This document shows, in pieces, positions 18,207 through 26,689 of a stretch of 47,672 nucleotides of DNA (position 1 is its first letter; each line of letters opens with the position of its first letter). Source of the stretch: Bacteroidales bacterium (GTDB lineage: Bacteria; Bacteroidota; Bacteroidia; Bacteroidales; ML635J-15); NCBI GenBank assembly GCA_017620015.1, contig JAFZRE010000007.1, positions 76,129 through 123,800 on the forward strand. Direction: 5' to 3'. Both the position numbers and the translations under genes were made by a program. The notes under the pieces are model-generated. The model was not told the origin of the DNA. It saw only the letters and a list, made by a program, of their open reading frames with translations, and did not search any database.

Positions 18207-18214
18207 TATTTTTG
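18207..18214 (+). promoter_or_regulatory. porU -7 element (TATTTTTG)
   Basis: An exact TAnnTTTG match in the 129-bp divergent region between porP and porU, 47 bp before the porU start. The leader between holds ten and nine consecutive T (18237-18246 and 18248-18256). No TTG lies at the standard upstream distance. Confidence 0.45.
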
Positions 18215-18261
18215 TCGTTTGAAGAAATAAATGAACTTTTTTTTTTGTTTTTTTTTAACAG

Positions 18262-21200
18262 ATGAAAAAAATATTTTGCATATTATTGACAATCAGTCTA
18301 TTACAAACAGCAATCGGACAAACTTTTTTTATTAAAGATTCGCTGTTCATAACTGGCACAACCGAAATTTTTACCCCCGACAGTTCAAAAATAAAGATAA
18401 TTTTTCTTGAAAACCGCGACAATCGTGACGGAGATTTCCTACCTATATACAGAAAGACAGTTAAAGCAACCGATGGAATATCTATAACTGGTGTATCCCT
18501 AAAAAAAGTTTCCTACTCAGACGTTGACCCTATTATATATAAAGGTATATATAAGATTGACGAAATCGGAACAGAACCTGAAATAAGTGCAAAAGTAGTC
18601 AACTACAGAAAACAGAGTTTCATCGAGTTCGAAATCATGCCCTTACGTAAAAATCCATCAACAGGAACAATAGAGATTGCCGACCACTTTGAATGCGAAA
18701 TAACAACAAAACAAAACTTAAAGCGAGCAGTATCACGAACATATACTAGCGCTTCAAAACTTTCATCTGGAAAATGGTACAAGATAAAAGTTTCAGAATC
18801 CGGAATCTACAAACTAACATATAGTCAACTGACAGAGATGGGATTCAGTAACTTCTCGTCGATTGGAATATTCGGCTACGGAGGAATGGAATCGAAAACA
18901 ATATGCGACAACAACCCACAGATATTCGCAGACAAATATATCGATGACCTTCCGGAACGTAGCATCCTGAAAGTAGATGCAAACGGAAACGGCTCTTTCG
19001 ACAACGGAGACTACATCTTATTCTATGCCGACGGTCCGCACAACATACGGTACAAAGCAAACGGAAAGTTCACTCACGACTTCCACAACTACTCCGACTT
19101 CTCCTACTATTTCGTTTCGGACAGGGGCTCTTGGAAAAGTGCAGTAGCAACGCCATCGGAAAGCACATCAAACGTTTCGGTAACAACATACGACAAATAC
19201 ATATTCCACGAAAAGGACTCCATATCAATTGTAAAATCTGGTCGCAACTTTTTCTGGAGAAGCTTCGGCTACCACACATCTATGACTGACGAGTTTCCAG
19301 AAAACAACGTAACGTCCGATACCGCAACAGTTTACATGCACTTTGCCGCAGCTGCGACAGTTGCGACGCACTTCGACATAACAATCAACGGAACAAATGC
19401 AGGACGGACAAACATCCCATCAACGACATCAAACGGAAACGAATCAAACTTCACAACCAAATTCATACCGAGAGGAAACTCCACAACTTTCGGAATAACC
19501 TACTCAAAAAACACATCTACCTCAAACGGATGGATTGACTACATAGCGATAAAACTAAGGAAACGACTCACCATCGAAAACGGCTTTGTCAACTTCCGCG
19601 ACCTGAAATCAGTTGGCACAGACAAAATTGCTGAGTTTTCAATATCACAAGCAACAAGCAACACAGTCGTCTGGGACATCAGCGACAGGGTAAACGCCAA
19701 AGCGATTGCAGGAGCATACTCTTCAAATACATATAAGTTCAAAGCAAAAACCGACACTCTTTGCGAATATGTTGCATTCAACCCGTCGTATGCTTTCCCA
19801 TCCCCCATTTACAACAATGCAGAAGATATCGGTTCTGTAAGCAACCAGAACATTCACGGAGCATCATACGCCGACCTTATAATAATAACGCATCCGAACT
19901 TCGTATCGCAAGCGAACGAAATCAAACGCATCCACGAAACAGAGGATAATATGTCGGTCATCGTAGCCTCAACAGATAAGATTTACAACGAATTTTCATC
20001 GGGCACACCAGACATCTGCGCCTTGCGAAACTTCATAAAGATGCTCTACGACAGAGCTCCTGCCGACAAAATGCCAAAGAATGTCCTTCTGCTCGGCGAC
20101 GGAAGCTACGACAATCGTACTTCGGACGGCAGCGTATCAAACTTTATACTGACCTACCAGACCGAAAACTCAATAACCAACACGCTCACAATCACCAGCG
20201 ATGACTTTTTCGTTTGCCTTGACGAAGGCGAAGGCGAAGTCCAGTCTTCCGAAAAAATGGACATGGGAATCGGCAGAATGACCGTCACAACGGCCGAAGA
20301 AGCAAACGCCATGGTGGAAAAACTTCGCTCATATTATTCCGCAAATAGTTTTGGCAGCTGGAAAACCAGAGCCACAATAATTGCCGACGATGCAGAAAAC
20401 AACGAGACCGTACATCAGACAAATGCCGAAAATATGATTGCCGCCCAATTGGAATACAGTGCAGAATACCTTAACATAGAAAAGATATACCTCGACGACT
20501 ACGAACAGATATACGCCTCCACCGGCAATTCCTACCCGGATGTCAACAAGGCTATTATCAACAACATAAACAACGGAACCTTGCTCCTAACATGGGTAGG
20601 ACACGGAAACCCGAAATCATGGGCACACGAGAATATATTCAACATGTATTCTATCAATTCTTTGCAAAACAAAAACAAATATCCGCTTATTGTAACCGCC
20701 ACCTGCGACTACACACCATTTGACGACCACACAATACCTACTGGCGGCGAACTTCTATTCCTTGCACCAAACTCGGGAGCAATTGCTTTGCTAACTACGG
20801 TAAGACAGGTATATTCCACTAAGAATGAACGCCTTGTAAAGAATTTCTACAAATACCTTTTCGAAACGCACCTTGAAGAAAATGCAGGTCAAAAACCAAA
20901 GACCATAGGCGAATGCGTGGCTCTTGGCAAAAACGAAACAGCAGACTTCAATATGCGTTCATTCGTTGTAATAGGTGACCCAGCAATAACACTGTCGCAA
21001 CCCAAATACTCGGTGAAAACCACCAAGATTAACGGAATCAACGCATCAGAGTTCACCGACACCATAGGTGCAGCAGGATTGGTAACAATAGAAGGCACGA
21101 TACTCGACGAAAACGGCAATCCTGCCAGCAATTTCAATGGAATCGTATTCCCGTCTGTTTACGACAAGCGCAACACTTACACCACAAAAGGCAATGACGG

Positions 21201-22086
21201 TTACGAACCTCTCACCTACACAGCCCAGCGCAATGTGATATTCAACGGAAAGTCAACAGTAACTGACGGCAAATTCAAGTTCAGTTTCATAGTCCCGATT
21301 GACATTGCCTACTATTTCGACAAGGGTAAGATAAGTTACTATGCCACAAATAGTTCCGACAAGGAAGCCTGTGGATACGACAAGTCGATAACAATAGGCG
21401 GAACCGACAAAAACGGCATTGTTGACACCGAAGGTCCTGAAATAGAACTATATATGAACGATGAAAATTTCATTGACGGTGGCATTGTAAACGAGAACCC
21501 AATACTTATTGCAAAGATTAGCGACCAGTCGGGAATAAATACGGTTGGAAACGGAATCGGACACGACATCACACTGACAATAGACGGAAATACATCTGGC
21601 AAAACAGTGCTAAACAGCTTCTACGAATCGGAAATGGACGACTATAAGAATGGTCAAATCACATATCCTAACTCAAACATTGGGCTAGGTGCACACACAA
21701 TGACAATAAAGGCCTGGGACGTTATGAACAACAGCAGCGAAAAGTCGATTGACTTCATCGTAACAAACTCGTCGGAAATGGTGATTGACAAACTGTTCAA
21801 CTACCCCAACCCATTCTCGACACACACCTCGTTCTATTTCGGGCACAACCAGCCCTACGAAACTTTCGATGTGTTAATCAGCATTTTCACGGTATCTGGC
21901 AAACTTGTAAAAACTCTTGAATCCACAATGACCTGCGACGGCTACCTCAGTTCCCCAATAGAATGGGATGGTCACGACGAATTTGGCGACAAGATTGGCA
22001 ATGGTGTTTACATATACAAGGTAAAAGTCAGAAATTCAACCGGCACTATTGTTGAAAAATTCGAAAAACTCGTAATACTGAACTAA
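18262..22086 (+). CDS. porU: T9SS sortase PorU (gingipain-like C25 peptidase)
   Basis: PorU removes the C-terminal sorting domain from T9SS cargo at the cell surface and attaches the cargo to anionic LPS. The 1274-residue protein starts with a signal peptide (MKKIFCILLTISLLQTAIGQ) and contains the family block 'SGKWYKIKVSESGIYKLTY' (about 172-190) and the C25 caspase-like domain: 'NVLLLGDGSYDNR', His781 in 'WVGHGNPKSWAHE' and Cys815 in 'TATCDYTPFDDH', the expected dyad. The end has 'YPNPFSTHTSFYF' and 'EWDGHDEFGDKIGNGVYIYK', a sorting-domain-like beta module as in known PorU. It is slightly longer than P. gingivalis PorU. It stands alone, divergent from porP-gldJ and convergent with the DUF2797 gene (2 bp apart). 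Confidence 0.95.
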   Translation: MKKIFCILLTISLLQTAIGQTFFIKDSLFITGTTEIFTPDSSKIKIIFLENRDNRDGDFLPIYRKTVKATDGISITGVSLKKVSYSDVDPIIYKGIYKIDEIGTEPEISAKVVNYRKQSFIEFEIMPLRKNPSTGTIEIADHFECEITTKQNLKRAVSRTYTSASKLSSGKWYKIKVSESGIYKLTYSQLTEMGFSNFSSIGIFGYGGMESKTICDNNPQIFADKYIDDLPERSILKVDANGNGSFDNGDYILFYADGPHNIRYKANGKFTHDFHNYSDFSYYFVSDRGSWKSAVATPSESTSNVSVTTYDKYIFHEKDSISIVKSGRNFFWRSFGYHTSMTDEFPENNVTSDTATVYMHFAAAATVATHFDITINGTNAGRTNIPSTTSNGNESNFTTKFIPRGNSTTFGITYSKNTSTSNGWIDYIAIKLRKRLTIENGFVNFRDLKSVGTDKIAEFSISQATSNTVVWDISDRVNAKAIAGAYSSNTYKFKAKTDTLCEYVAFNPSYAFPSPIYNNAEDIGSVSNQNIHGASYADLIIITHPNFVSQANEIKRIHETEDNMSVIVASTDKIYNEFSSGTPDICALRNFIKMLYDRAPADKMPKNVLLLGDGSYDNRTSDGSVSNFILTYQTENSITNTLTITSDDFFVCLDEGEGEVQSSEKMDMGIGRMTVTTAEEANAMVEKLRSYYSANSFGSWKTRATIIADDAENNETVHQTNAENMIAAQLEYSAEYLNIEKIYLDDYEQIYASTGNSYPDVNKAIINNINNGTLLLTWVGHGNPKSWAHENIFNMYSINSLQNKNKYPLIVTATCDYTPFDDHTIPTGGELLFLAPNSGAIALLTTVRQVYSTKNERLVKNFYKYLFETHLEENAGQKPKTIGECVALGKNETADFNMRSFVVIGDPAITLSQPKYSVKTTKINGINASEFTDTIGAAGLVTIEGTILDENGNPASNFNGIVFPSVYDKRNTYTTKGNDGYEPLTYTAQRNVIFNGKSTVTDGKFKFSFIVPIDIAYYFDKGKISYYATNSSDKEACGYDKSITIGGTDKNGIVDTEGPEIELYMNDENFIDGGIVNENPILIAKISDQSGINTVGNGIGHDITLTIDGNTSGKTVLNSFYESEMDDYKNGQITYPNSNIGLGAHTMTIKAWDVMNNSSEKSIDFIVTNSSEMVIDKLFNYPNPFSTHTSFYFGHNQPYETFDVLISIFTVSGKLVKTLESTMTCDGYLSSPIEWDGHDEFGDKIGNGVYIYKVKVRNSTGTIVEKFEKLVILN

Positions 22087-22088
22087 GG

Positions 22089-22880
22089 CTACACTGTCAG
22101 TCTCACTTTATACCCCGAATGGCTACGCACATTGAAGGCTATGCCATTGTCGAAAATCAGATATTGTCCCTTTATACCAGCCAGGACGCCATCGATGCGG
22201 TCGTACTTATCGAGAGTGGCAGCCTTTAAATTGGCAACAACTTGATAAGGATATAATATTTCGAATACAGAATCGTCAAACGACTCGTAAATGCGTAAAT
22301 CGTCTGGCAACAATGGCAACAGAGCCTTTTTCCGTTCAACCAAATCGATATTAGGCTGTGAAAACATAAGCATACGCCGCCAGTTGGTCTTATCGGCAAT
22401 GTGTTTTTTCATCTCGACCTCTATCTGTCCAGCAAGATTGCGATTGGGAGTCTTTGCAAAGCGAACGGCAGCGACAGCACCCTGGTCAATCCACCGCGTA
22501 GGAATCTGGTTATAACGAGTGACACCAACCTTCAAATCGCCAGTGTAGGCAAGGTAAACATAGTGGTCAATAAGCGAATATTTCTTCGACCATTCCATAT
22601 CGCGCGAGATTCCAAGGTGCGACATATCCTTTTCGGGATTGAACACACCCTCGTCGCATTCTGGCAAAGTAGTATAGCAGTCGTAACAATGCCCATTCAT
22701 ATAGCTTTTCGAAGTCCGCTTTCCACACGACACACAATTTATCTCGTGCAGATATTCTATCGACAAGTACTTACCTATCAATGCATTCATATCGATTTCT
22801 GCATCATTGGCAGGAAGGAAATAGCGGACAGGAAAACCATATTCGCTACGCATCTTCGATAGGTTAAGGTCTACTGTCAT
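22089..22880 (-). CDS. DUF2797-family protein with Cys4 zinc site
   Basis: This soluble protein of 263 residues has a likely zinc-binding knuckle formed by Cys49/Cys52 (CVSC) and Cys65/Cys68 (CYDC), then the DUF2797 core 'YVYLAYTGDLKVGVTRYNQIPTRWIDQGA', which resembles a GIY-YIG-like fold, and a C-terminal beta domain ('GIKGQYLIFDNGIAFNVRSHSGY'). The function is unknown. It begins 2 bp after the hydroxyacid dehydrogenase stop and is the last gene of the LytTR-led operon. Confidence 0.85.
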   Translation of the reverse strand: MTVDLNLSKMRSEYGFPVRYFLPANDAEIDMNALIGKYLSIEYLHEINCVSCGKRTSKSYMNGHCYDCYTTLPECDEGVFNPEKDMSHLGISRDMEWSKKYSLIDHYVYLAYTGDLKVGVTRYNQIPTRWIDQGAVAAVRFAKTPNRNLAGQIEVEMKKHIADKTNWRRMLMFSQPNIDLVERKKALLPLLPDDLRIYESFDDSVFEILYPYQVVANLKAATLDKYDRIDGVLAGIKGQYLIFDNGIAFNVRSHSGYKVRLTV

Positions 22881-22882
22881 AA

Positions 22883-23824
22883 TTATTTAACCATCAATAT
22901 TTTATCCAATAGTACCTGAGCCAACTTTATCTTCGACTCGACCGTCCAGCCAGCGATATGTGGTGACATTATCACATTGTCGCACTGCGCAAGATAGCGG
23001 AAATCGGGATTGTCGGTCATCTTCTTGGTTGCCTCGAACGAAGTTTCCTCGTACTCAATGACATCCAGTCCAGTCGCGACAACCTTTCCCGACTTCAAAG
23101 CATCTACCAATGCCGAAGTTTTTACCACTGGTCCGCGCGAAGCATTAAGCAAGACAAACGGATTTTTGAAACGTGCAATAAACTCAGCATCAACCATATA
23201 CTTAGTCTCGGCAGTAAGCGGAACATGCAAGCTCAGCACATCGGCATTTGCAAAAATCTCATCCAGAGAAACTTCTTCGGCATAAGCGTCGGAATAATTA
23301 GTCTTGTACTTGTCGTAGGCAAGCACCTTGCAACCAAAACCCGACAATTTGCGAGCAAACGACGAACCCATGTTTCCGTAGCCTATAATTCCCACAGTAC
23401 GGAAACCAAGTTCGCGACCACGGTTCATCTCGCGCTTCCACTCGCCAGCCTTCACCTGACGGTCGGCACGGTTAAGGTTATTTAGCAGCGACAATAGCAT
23501 CCCTACTGTATGTTCGCCAACAGCATCGCGGTTTCCTTCCGGAGAATTGAGGCATCTTATACCCTTAGCCTCGCAATATTCTACATCGATGGTTTCCATA
23601 CCGGCACCTACGCGCGCAACATAGCGAAGAGATTTCGCAGCATCGACAAACTCACGGTCAATGTTTATGCGACTGCGCAACACAATGCCAAAGGCATCGC
23701 CAACCTCTGAAATTATTCGTTCACGGTTCCTGCCCGTAGCATCAACGACTTCAAAACCAGCATTTTTCAGTCCATCGGTTATTATTGTATGGACATCATC
23801 AATTATTAGGACTTTCTGTTGCAT
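22883..23824 (-). CDS. D-2-hydroxyacid dehydrogenase (SerA-like)
   Basis: This NAD-dependent oxidoreductase has 313 residues with the Rossmann glycine motif GYGNMG (148-153) and the catalytic set Arg230 (NASRGP), Glu257 (LDVIEYEE) and His289 (SPHIAGWT), all intact. The family reduces 2-keto acids or oxidises D-2-hydroxyacids; the closest look is to 3-phosphoglycerate dehydrogenase without an ACT domain. Serine biosynthesis is possible, but no serC neighbour is present and the substrate cannot be read from sequence. It lies 11 bp after the LytTR gene, so the regulator probably controls it. Confidence 0.88.
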   Translation of the reverse strand: MQQKVLIIDDVHTIITDGLKNAGFEVVDATGRNRERIISEVGDAFGIVLRSRINIDREFVDAAKSLRYVARVGAGMETIDVEYCEAKGIRCLNSPEGNRDAVGEHTVGMLLSLLNNLNRADRQVKAGEWKREMNRGRELGFRTVGIIGYGNMGSSFARKLSGFGCKVLAYDKYKTNYSDAYAEEVSLDEIFANADVLSLHVPLTAETKYMVDAEFIARFKNPFVLLNASRGPVVKTSALVDALKSGKVVATGLDVIEYEETSFEATKKMTDNPDFRYLAQCDNVIMSPHIAGWTVESKIKLAQVLLDKILMVK

Positions 23825-23835
23825 ATTCCTTTGGT

Positions 23836-24636
23836 TTACAGCATTCTTTCAAGAGCATCGTAATATTTCGGTGAAATCGGTATAGTATCGGCACCGCTAA
23901 CATTCAGTTCGGCAACGACAACACCCTGTTTATCTTTACGCAAAACCTTGACATGCTTAGGATTAACAAAAAATGAACGCTGACAGCGAACCATACCGTA
24001 TTTTTGCAGCGTCGGCTCTAACGACTTCATCGTATTACGAAGCACATAATCCTTAATTACCTCGTTTTCAAGATATTTAATCCTGACATAATTTTCCTCA
24101 GCCTTCACGTACATGACAGCATCGGCAGCCACAACCAGCTTAAGTTTCTGAGTATTATCGTAGAAACGGACAAGACCGCCCTCAGACGGCTCGTTTACAT
24201 CATTTGCCTCAGATGCCACCACAGACAACGAAATTATAACATACGGCAACGACAACACTATTAAATTAATAAACAAGCATAGTCCCACCACATCAAAGTA
24301 AGGATATTCGCCATGGTACATCAGCGTCACATACAACGCCATAAACAATGATGCCACAAGGACTTCTCCGAATATCCACAAAGAATATCCCAACCATGTA
24401 GGCACAAACAACCGTCGTAGCACATATAGCAGCAAGCGTGAAATGAGCAGAACCCCAAACAATATGCAAAACAGCATGGTGGTATTGAAAGCCATTATCC
24501 CACGCCCCATATCGAAAAATTCAACAATCTGCACCGGACGGTACAAAAAAATGAATCCAATAAAGAATCCTGACAGCCCAAACAGATATGCCATCTGAAC
24601 CCGAAACGACAAGAACCCATCTGAAATTTTCGTCAT
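23836..24636 (-). CDS. Membrane-anchored LytTR transcriptional regulator
   Basis: Of 266 residues, the first half contains four hydrophobic segments (about 12-32, 45-70, 80-105 and 118-145). The second half is a LytTR DNA-binding domain: 'VMYVKAEENYVRIKYLENE', 'VLRNTMKSLEPTL...MVRCQRSFFVNPKHVKVL', 'IPISPKYYDALERML'. It has no receiver domain, so the membrane part probably senses or tethers. It opens an operon with the dehydrogenase and the DUF2797 gene. Repeats at 24667-24738 in the region it shares with the divergent SGNH gene are candidate binding sites. Confidence 0.88.
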   Translation of the reverse strand: MTKISDGFLSFRVQMAYLFGLSGFFIGFIFLYRPVQIVEFFDMGRGIMAFNTTMLFCILFGVLLISRLLLYVLRRLFVPTWLGYSLWIFGEVLVASLFMALYVTLMYHGEYPYFDVVGLCLFINLIVLSLPYVIISLSVVASEANDVNEPSEGGLVRFYDNTQKLKLVVAADAVMYVKAEENYVRIKYLENEVIKDYVLRNTMKSLEPTLQKYGMVRCQRSFFVNPKHVKVLRKDKQGVVVAELNVSGADTIPISPKYYDALERML

Positions 24637-24666
24637 TATTATTCAAATTTAATCCCAAAAATCAGT

Positions 24667-24738
24667 GTGACGAAATTCGAATCGCAAATAATTCGTCACA
24701 ATATTTTAAATTTTGTCACAAAAATACAGATTTTGTCA
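24667..24738. promoter_or_regulatory. Four-copy repeat, candidate LytTR operator
   Basis: Three direct copies, ATTCGTCAC (24691), ATTTTGTCAC (24710) and ATTTTGTCAA (24730), are spaced 19 and 20 bp apart, about two helical turns. One inverted copy, GTGACGAAAT (24667-24676), makes a GTGACGAA/TTCGTCAC palindrome with the first. LytTR proteins bind paired 9-bp direct repeats about 21 bp apart, and a LytTR gene starts 31 bp away, so autoregulation and control of the divergent gene are likely. The assignment is inferred; the repeats are seen directly. Confidence 0.6.
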
Positions 24739-24787
24739 AAAACGAACATCTAAAATCACATAAAATTTTCAAGTCAAAATTCAGCCG

Positions 24788-24795
24788 TAGTTTTG
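24788..24795 (+). promoter_or_regulatory. -7 element (TAGTTTTG) of the SGNH fusion gene
   Basis: An exact TAnnTTTG match 23 bp upstream of the ATG at 24819 and 49 bp after the last operator-like repeat. No TTG lies at the standard distance, as expected if an activator is needed. Confidence 0.45.
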
Positions 24796-24818
24796 CAGCA
24801 AAATAAAACGAAAATATT

Positions 24819-26525
24819 ATGGGAATGAAAAGTCAAAAATTATTCGCATTCGGCGACTCAATAATAAAAGGTATAATTTCTGAATACGACAATGGTCGCC
24901 TCAAATACAAAATTTCAGACAATAGCGCAATTGATATATGCAGACTAAAACTTGGGCTTGAAACTTGCAATCTCGGAAAGTTTGGCTGTACAGTAACTAC
25001 CGGCGAAAAGATAATAGACAAGCACCTGGAAAAAATTTCGGAGAACGACATTGTGCTTCTCGAATTTGGAGGCAACGACAGCGACAAAATGTGGGAAGAG
25101 ATTGCAGAAAAGCCTGAGTTTGAACATATTGCAAAAACACCATTGCAGACATTTGTTGAAACTTATTACCGAATAATACAAAAATTAAAAACCACAGGTG
25201 CCACAATATACATACTAACAATGCCCCCTATCGATGACAAAGCATATTTCCGCCACTTTACAAAAGGAATGAATTCCAGCCAAATAACCAACATAATGAA
25301 ATGGCTATACGGAAATATAGAAGTCGTTGGTCTGTGGCACGAAATGTACAACCAGGAAATAATAAAGATAGCATGTTCTGAAAACATAGGAATAATCGAC
25401 ATCTACAAACCATTCATAAAACTACGTGACTACCGCTCGCTTTTCTGCCTCGATGGAATTCACCCGACCCCAAAAGGTCAGGAAATCATAGCAAATGCAA
25501 TATGCAACAACCTAACATCTAACACAATAACCGACAATACAACACATAATCGTATGAGCACAAAACTTTTCGCATCTCTTGCCGTAATATTGTGCATAGT
25601 CTCCATGTTGATAACAAGCATCTTACCACTATCAGCACAGACTTACAAAAATGTACAATACGGCAATTTCGAAAGCTGGACAGTCCGCGACATTGAAGAA
25701 TCGCTGGTGATTGGCGGAAACACCAAGCGCATATACGCCATCGGTCCGCGCGATACCATCCGAGAAAATAAAGCACTGAACATCAAGTCGATATGGGCAT
25801 CTTCAAACACATACGCCAAAGTCGCAGGAATATCGAAGACAAGCAATACCGTGTATCCCGAAAGGCGCGGCAACGGCTACTGCGCAAAACTTACCACCGA
25901 ATATGCCGAATGCAAGGTAATTGGCATCATAAATATAAAGGTATTGGTTTCGGGGACAATATACTGGGGCAAAGCACACGAACCTATCGACGGCACAAGC
26001 AATCCGTACAGCAAGATGAGATGGGGAGTGCCGTTTACCAACAAACCCAAGGCCGTAGTCCTCGACTACAAGTCGGCAATGCCCAACAGAGGAACAATCA
26101 CCACCTGCAAGACCTTGTCGTCATCGAGTCGCCCAGGAAACGACGAACACGAAATCCTTTTCATACTGCAAAACCGCTGGGAGGACGAGAAAGGCAATGT
26201 GTATGCAAAGCGCGTTGGTACAGCTATTTACCGTATATCAAGTCCTACAAGCGACTGGGTTAACGGATTCCGCATTCCAGTAATCTACGGTGATGCAACC
26301 AAATCGCCTAACTACAAACCATACATGAACCTTGGACCAAAGAAGGACAACTTCTACACAATCAACAGCAAAGGCAAGAATGTAGAGATTCAAGAAGTTG
26401 GCTGGGGTGACGAAAACACACCTGTAACACACGCGATTATGCTTATTAGCGTAACTAGTCAGGAAGCATTTTCGGGAACAATTGGAAATACGTTGTGGGT
26501 GGACAATATAAAGCTGGAGTATTAA
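24819..26525 (+). CDS. SGNH/GDSL hydrolase fused in frame to a signal-peptide-bearing secreted domain
   Basis: Residues 1-235 form a soluble SGNH hydrolase (esterase/lipase-like): Ser14 in 'FAFGDSI', Asn86 in 'FGGND', Asp212 and His215 in 'DGIHPTPKG'. After a polar linker a second methionine (Met246, ATG at 25554) opens a textbook signal peptide (MSTKLFASLAVILCIVSML...LSAQ). About 290 residues follow that look like a PCMD-type, beta-rich carbohydrate-related domain ('YKNVQYGNFESWTV', 'SIWASSNTYAKV', 'GNTLWVDNIKLEY'). There is no stop between the halves. Either two proteins are made (internal start at 25554), or the ORF is a recent read-through fusion, or one protein spans the membrane with the hydrolase inside. 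The gene is divergent from the LytTR regulator and shares its repeat operator region. Confidence 0.75.
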   Translation: MGMKSQKLFAFGDSIIKGIISEYDNGRLKYKISDNSAIDICRLKLGLETCNLGKFGCTVTTGEKIIDKHLEKISENDIVLLEFGGNDSDKMWEEIAEKPEFEHIAKTPLQTFVETYYRIIQKLKTTGATIYILTMPPIDDKAYFRHFTKGMNSSQITNIMKWLYGNIEVVGLWHEMYNQEIIKIACSENIGIIDIYKPFIKLRDYRSLFCLDGIHPTPKGQEIIANAICNNLTSNTITDNTTHNRMSTKLFASLAVILCIVSMLITSILPLSAQTYKNVQYGNFESWTVRDIEESLVIGGNTKRIYAIGPRDTIRENKALNIKSIWASSNTYAKVAGISKTSNTVYPERRGNGYCAKLTTEYAECKVIGIINIKVLVSGTIYWGKAHEPIDGTSNPYSKMRWGVPFTNKPKAVVLDYKSAMPNRGTITTCKTLSSSSRPGNDEHEILFILQNRWEDEKGNVYAKRVGTAIYRISSPTSDWVNGFRIPVIYGDATKSPNYKPYMNLGPKKDNFYTINSKGKNVEIQEVGWGDENTPVTHAIMLISVTSQEAFSGTIGNTLWVDNIKLEY

Positions 26526-26588
26526 TTAGTTAAAAGTTAAAAGTTAAGAGTTACAGTCCGTTTTTGTAGAGTCGTTGCGAGCAACGAC
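26526..26588. repeat. AGTTAAA word repeat and GTTGC/GCAAC hairpin
   Basis: Three AGTTAA/AGTTAAG words in tandem (26528-26552) are followed by GTCGTTGC (26571-26578) and GCAACGAC (26581-26588) around GA. The hairpin shares its core with the one at 1651-1672. There is no gene here, and the stretch lacks a T-tract after the hairpin. Confidence 0.65.
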
Positions 26589-26639
26589 TAAAACAACATT
26601 ATATACCAACATATTTCAGAAGATTAGATAGTGTTGATA

Positions 26640-26670
26640 TTGCTGACAGTCACAAATTTTGTTATTTTTG
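26640..26670 (+). promoter_or_regulatory. gldA promoter
   Basis: TTG (26640-26642) and TATTTTTG (26663-26670) are 20 bp apart, close to the Bacteroidota consensus, and end 19 bp before the gldA ATG. Confidence 0.65.
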
Positions 26671-26689
26671 CGACCTAAAACAAACGGAC

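Noticed and set aside
18262..22086. A secreted gingipain-type virulence protease
   Set aside because: It has the PorU-specific N-terminal block and lies beside gldJ and porP; the C25 dyad is shared by the sortase.
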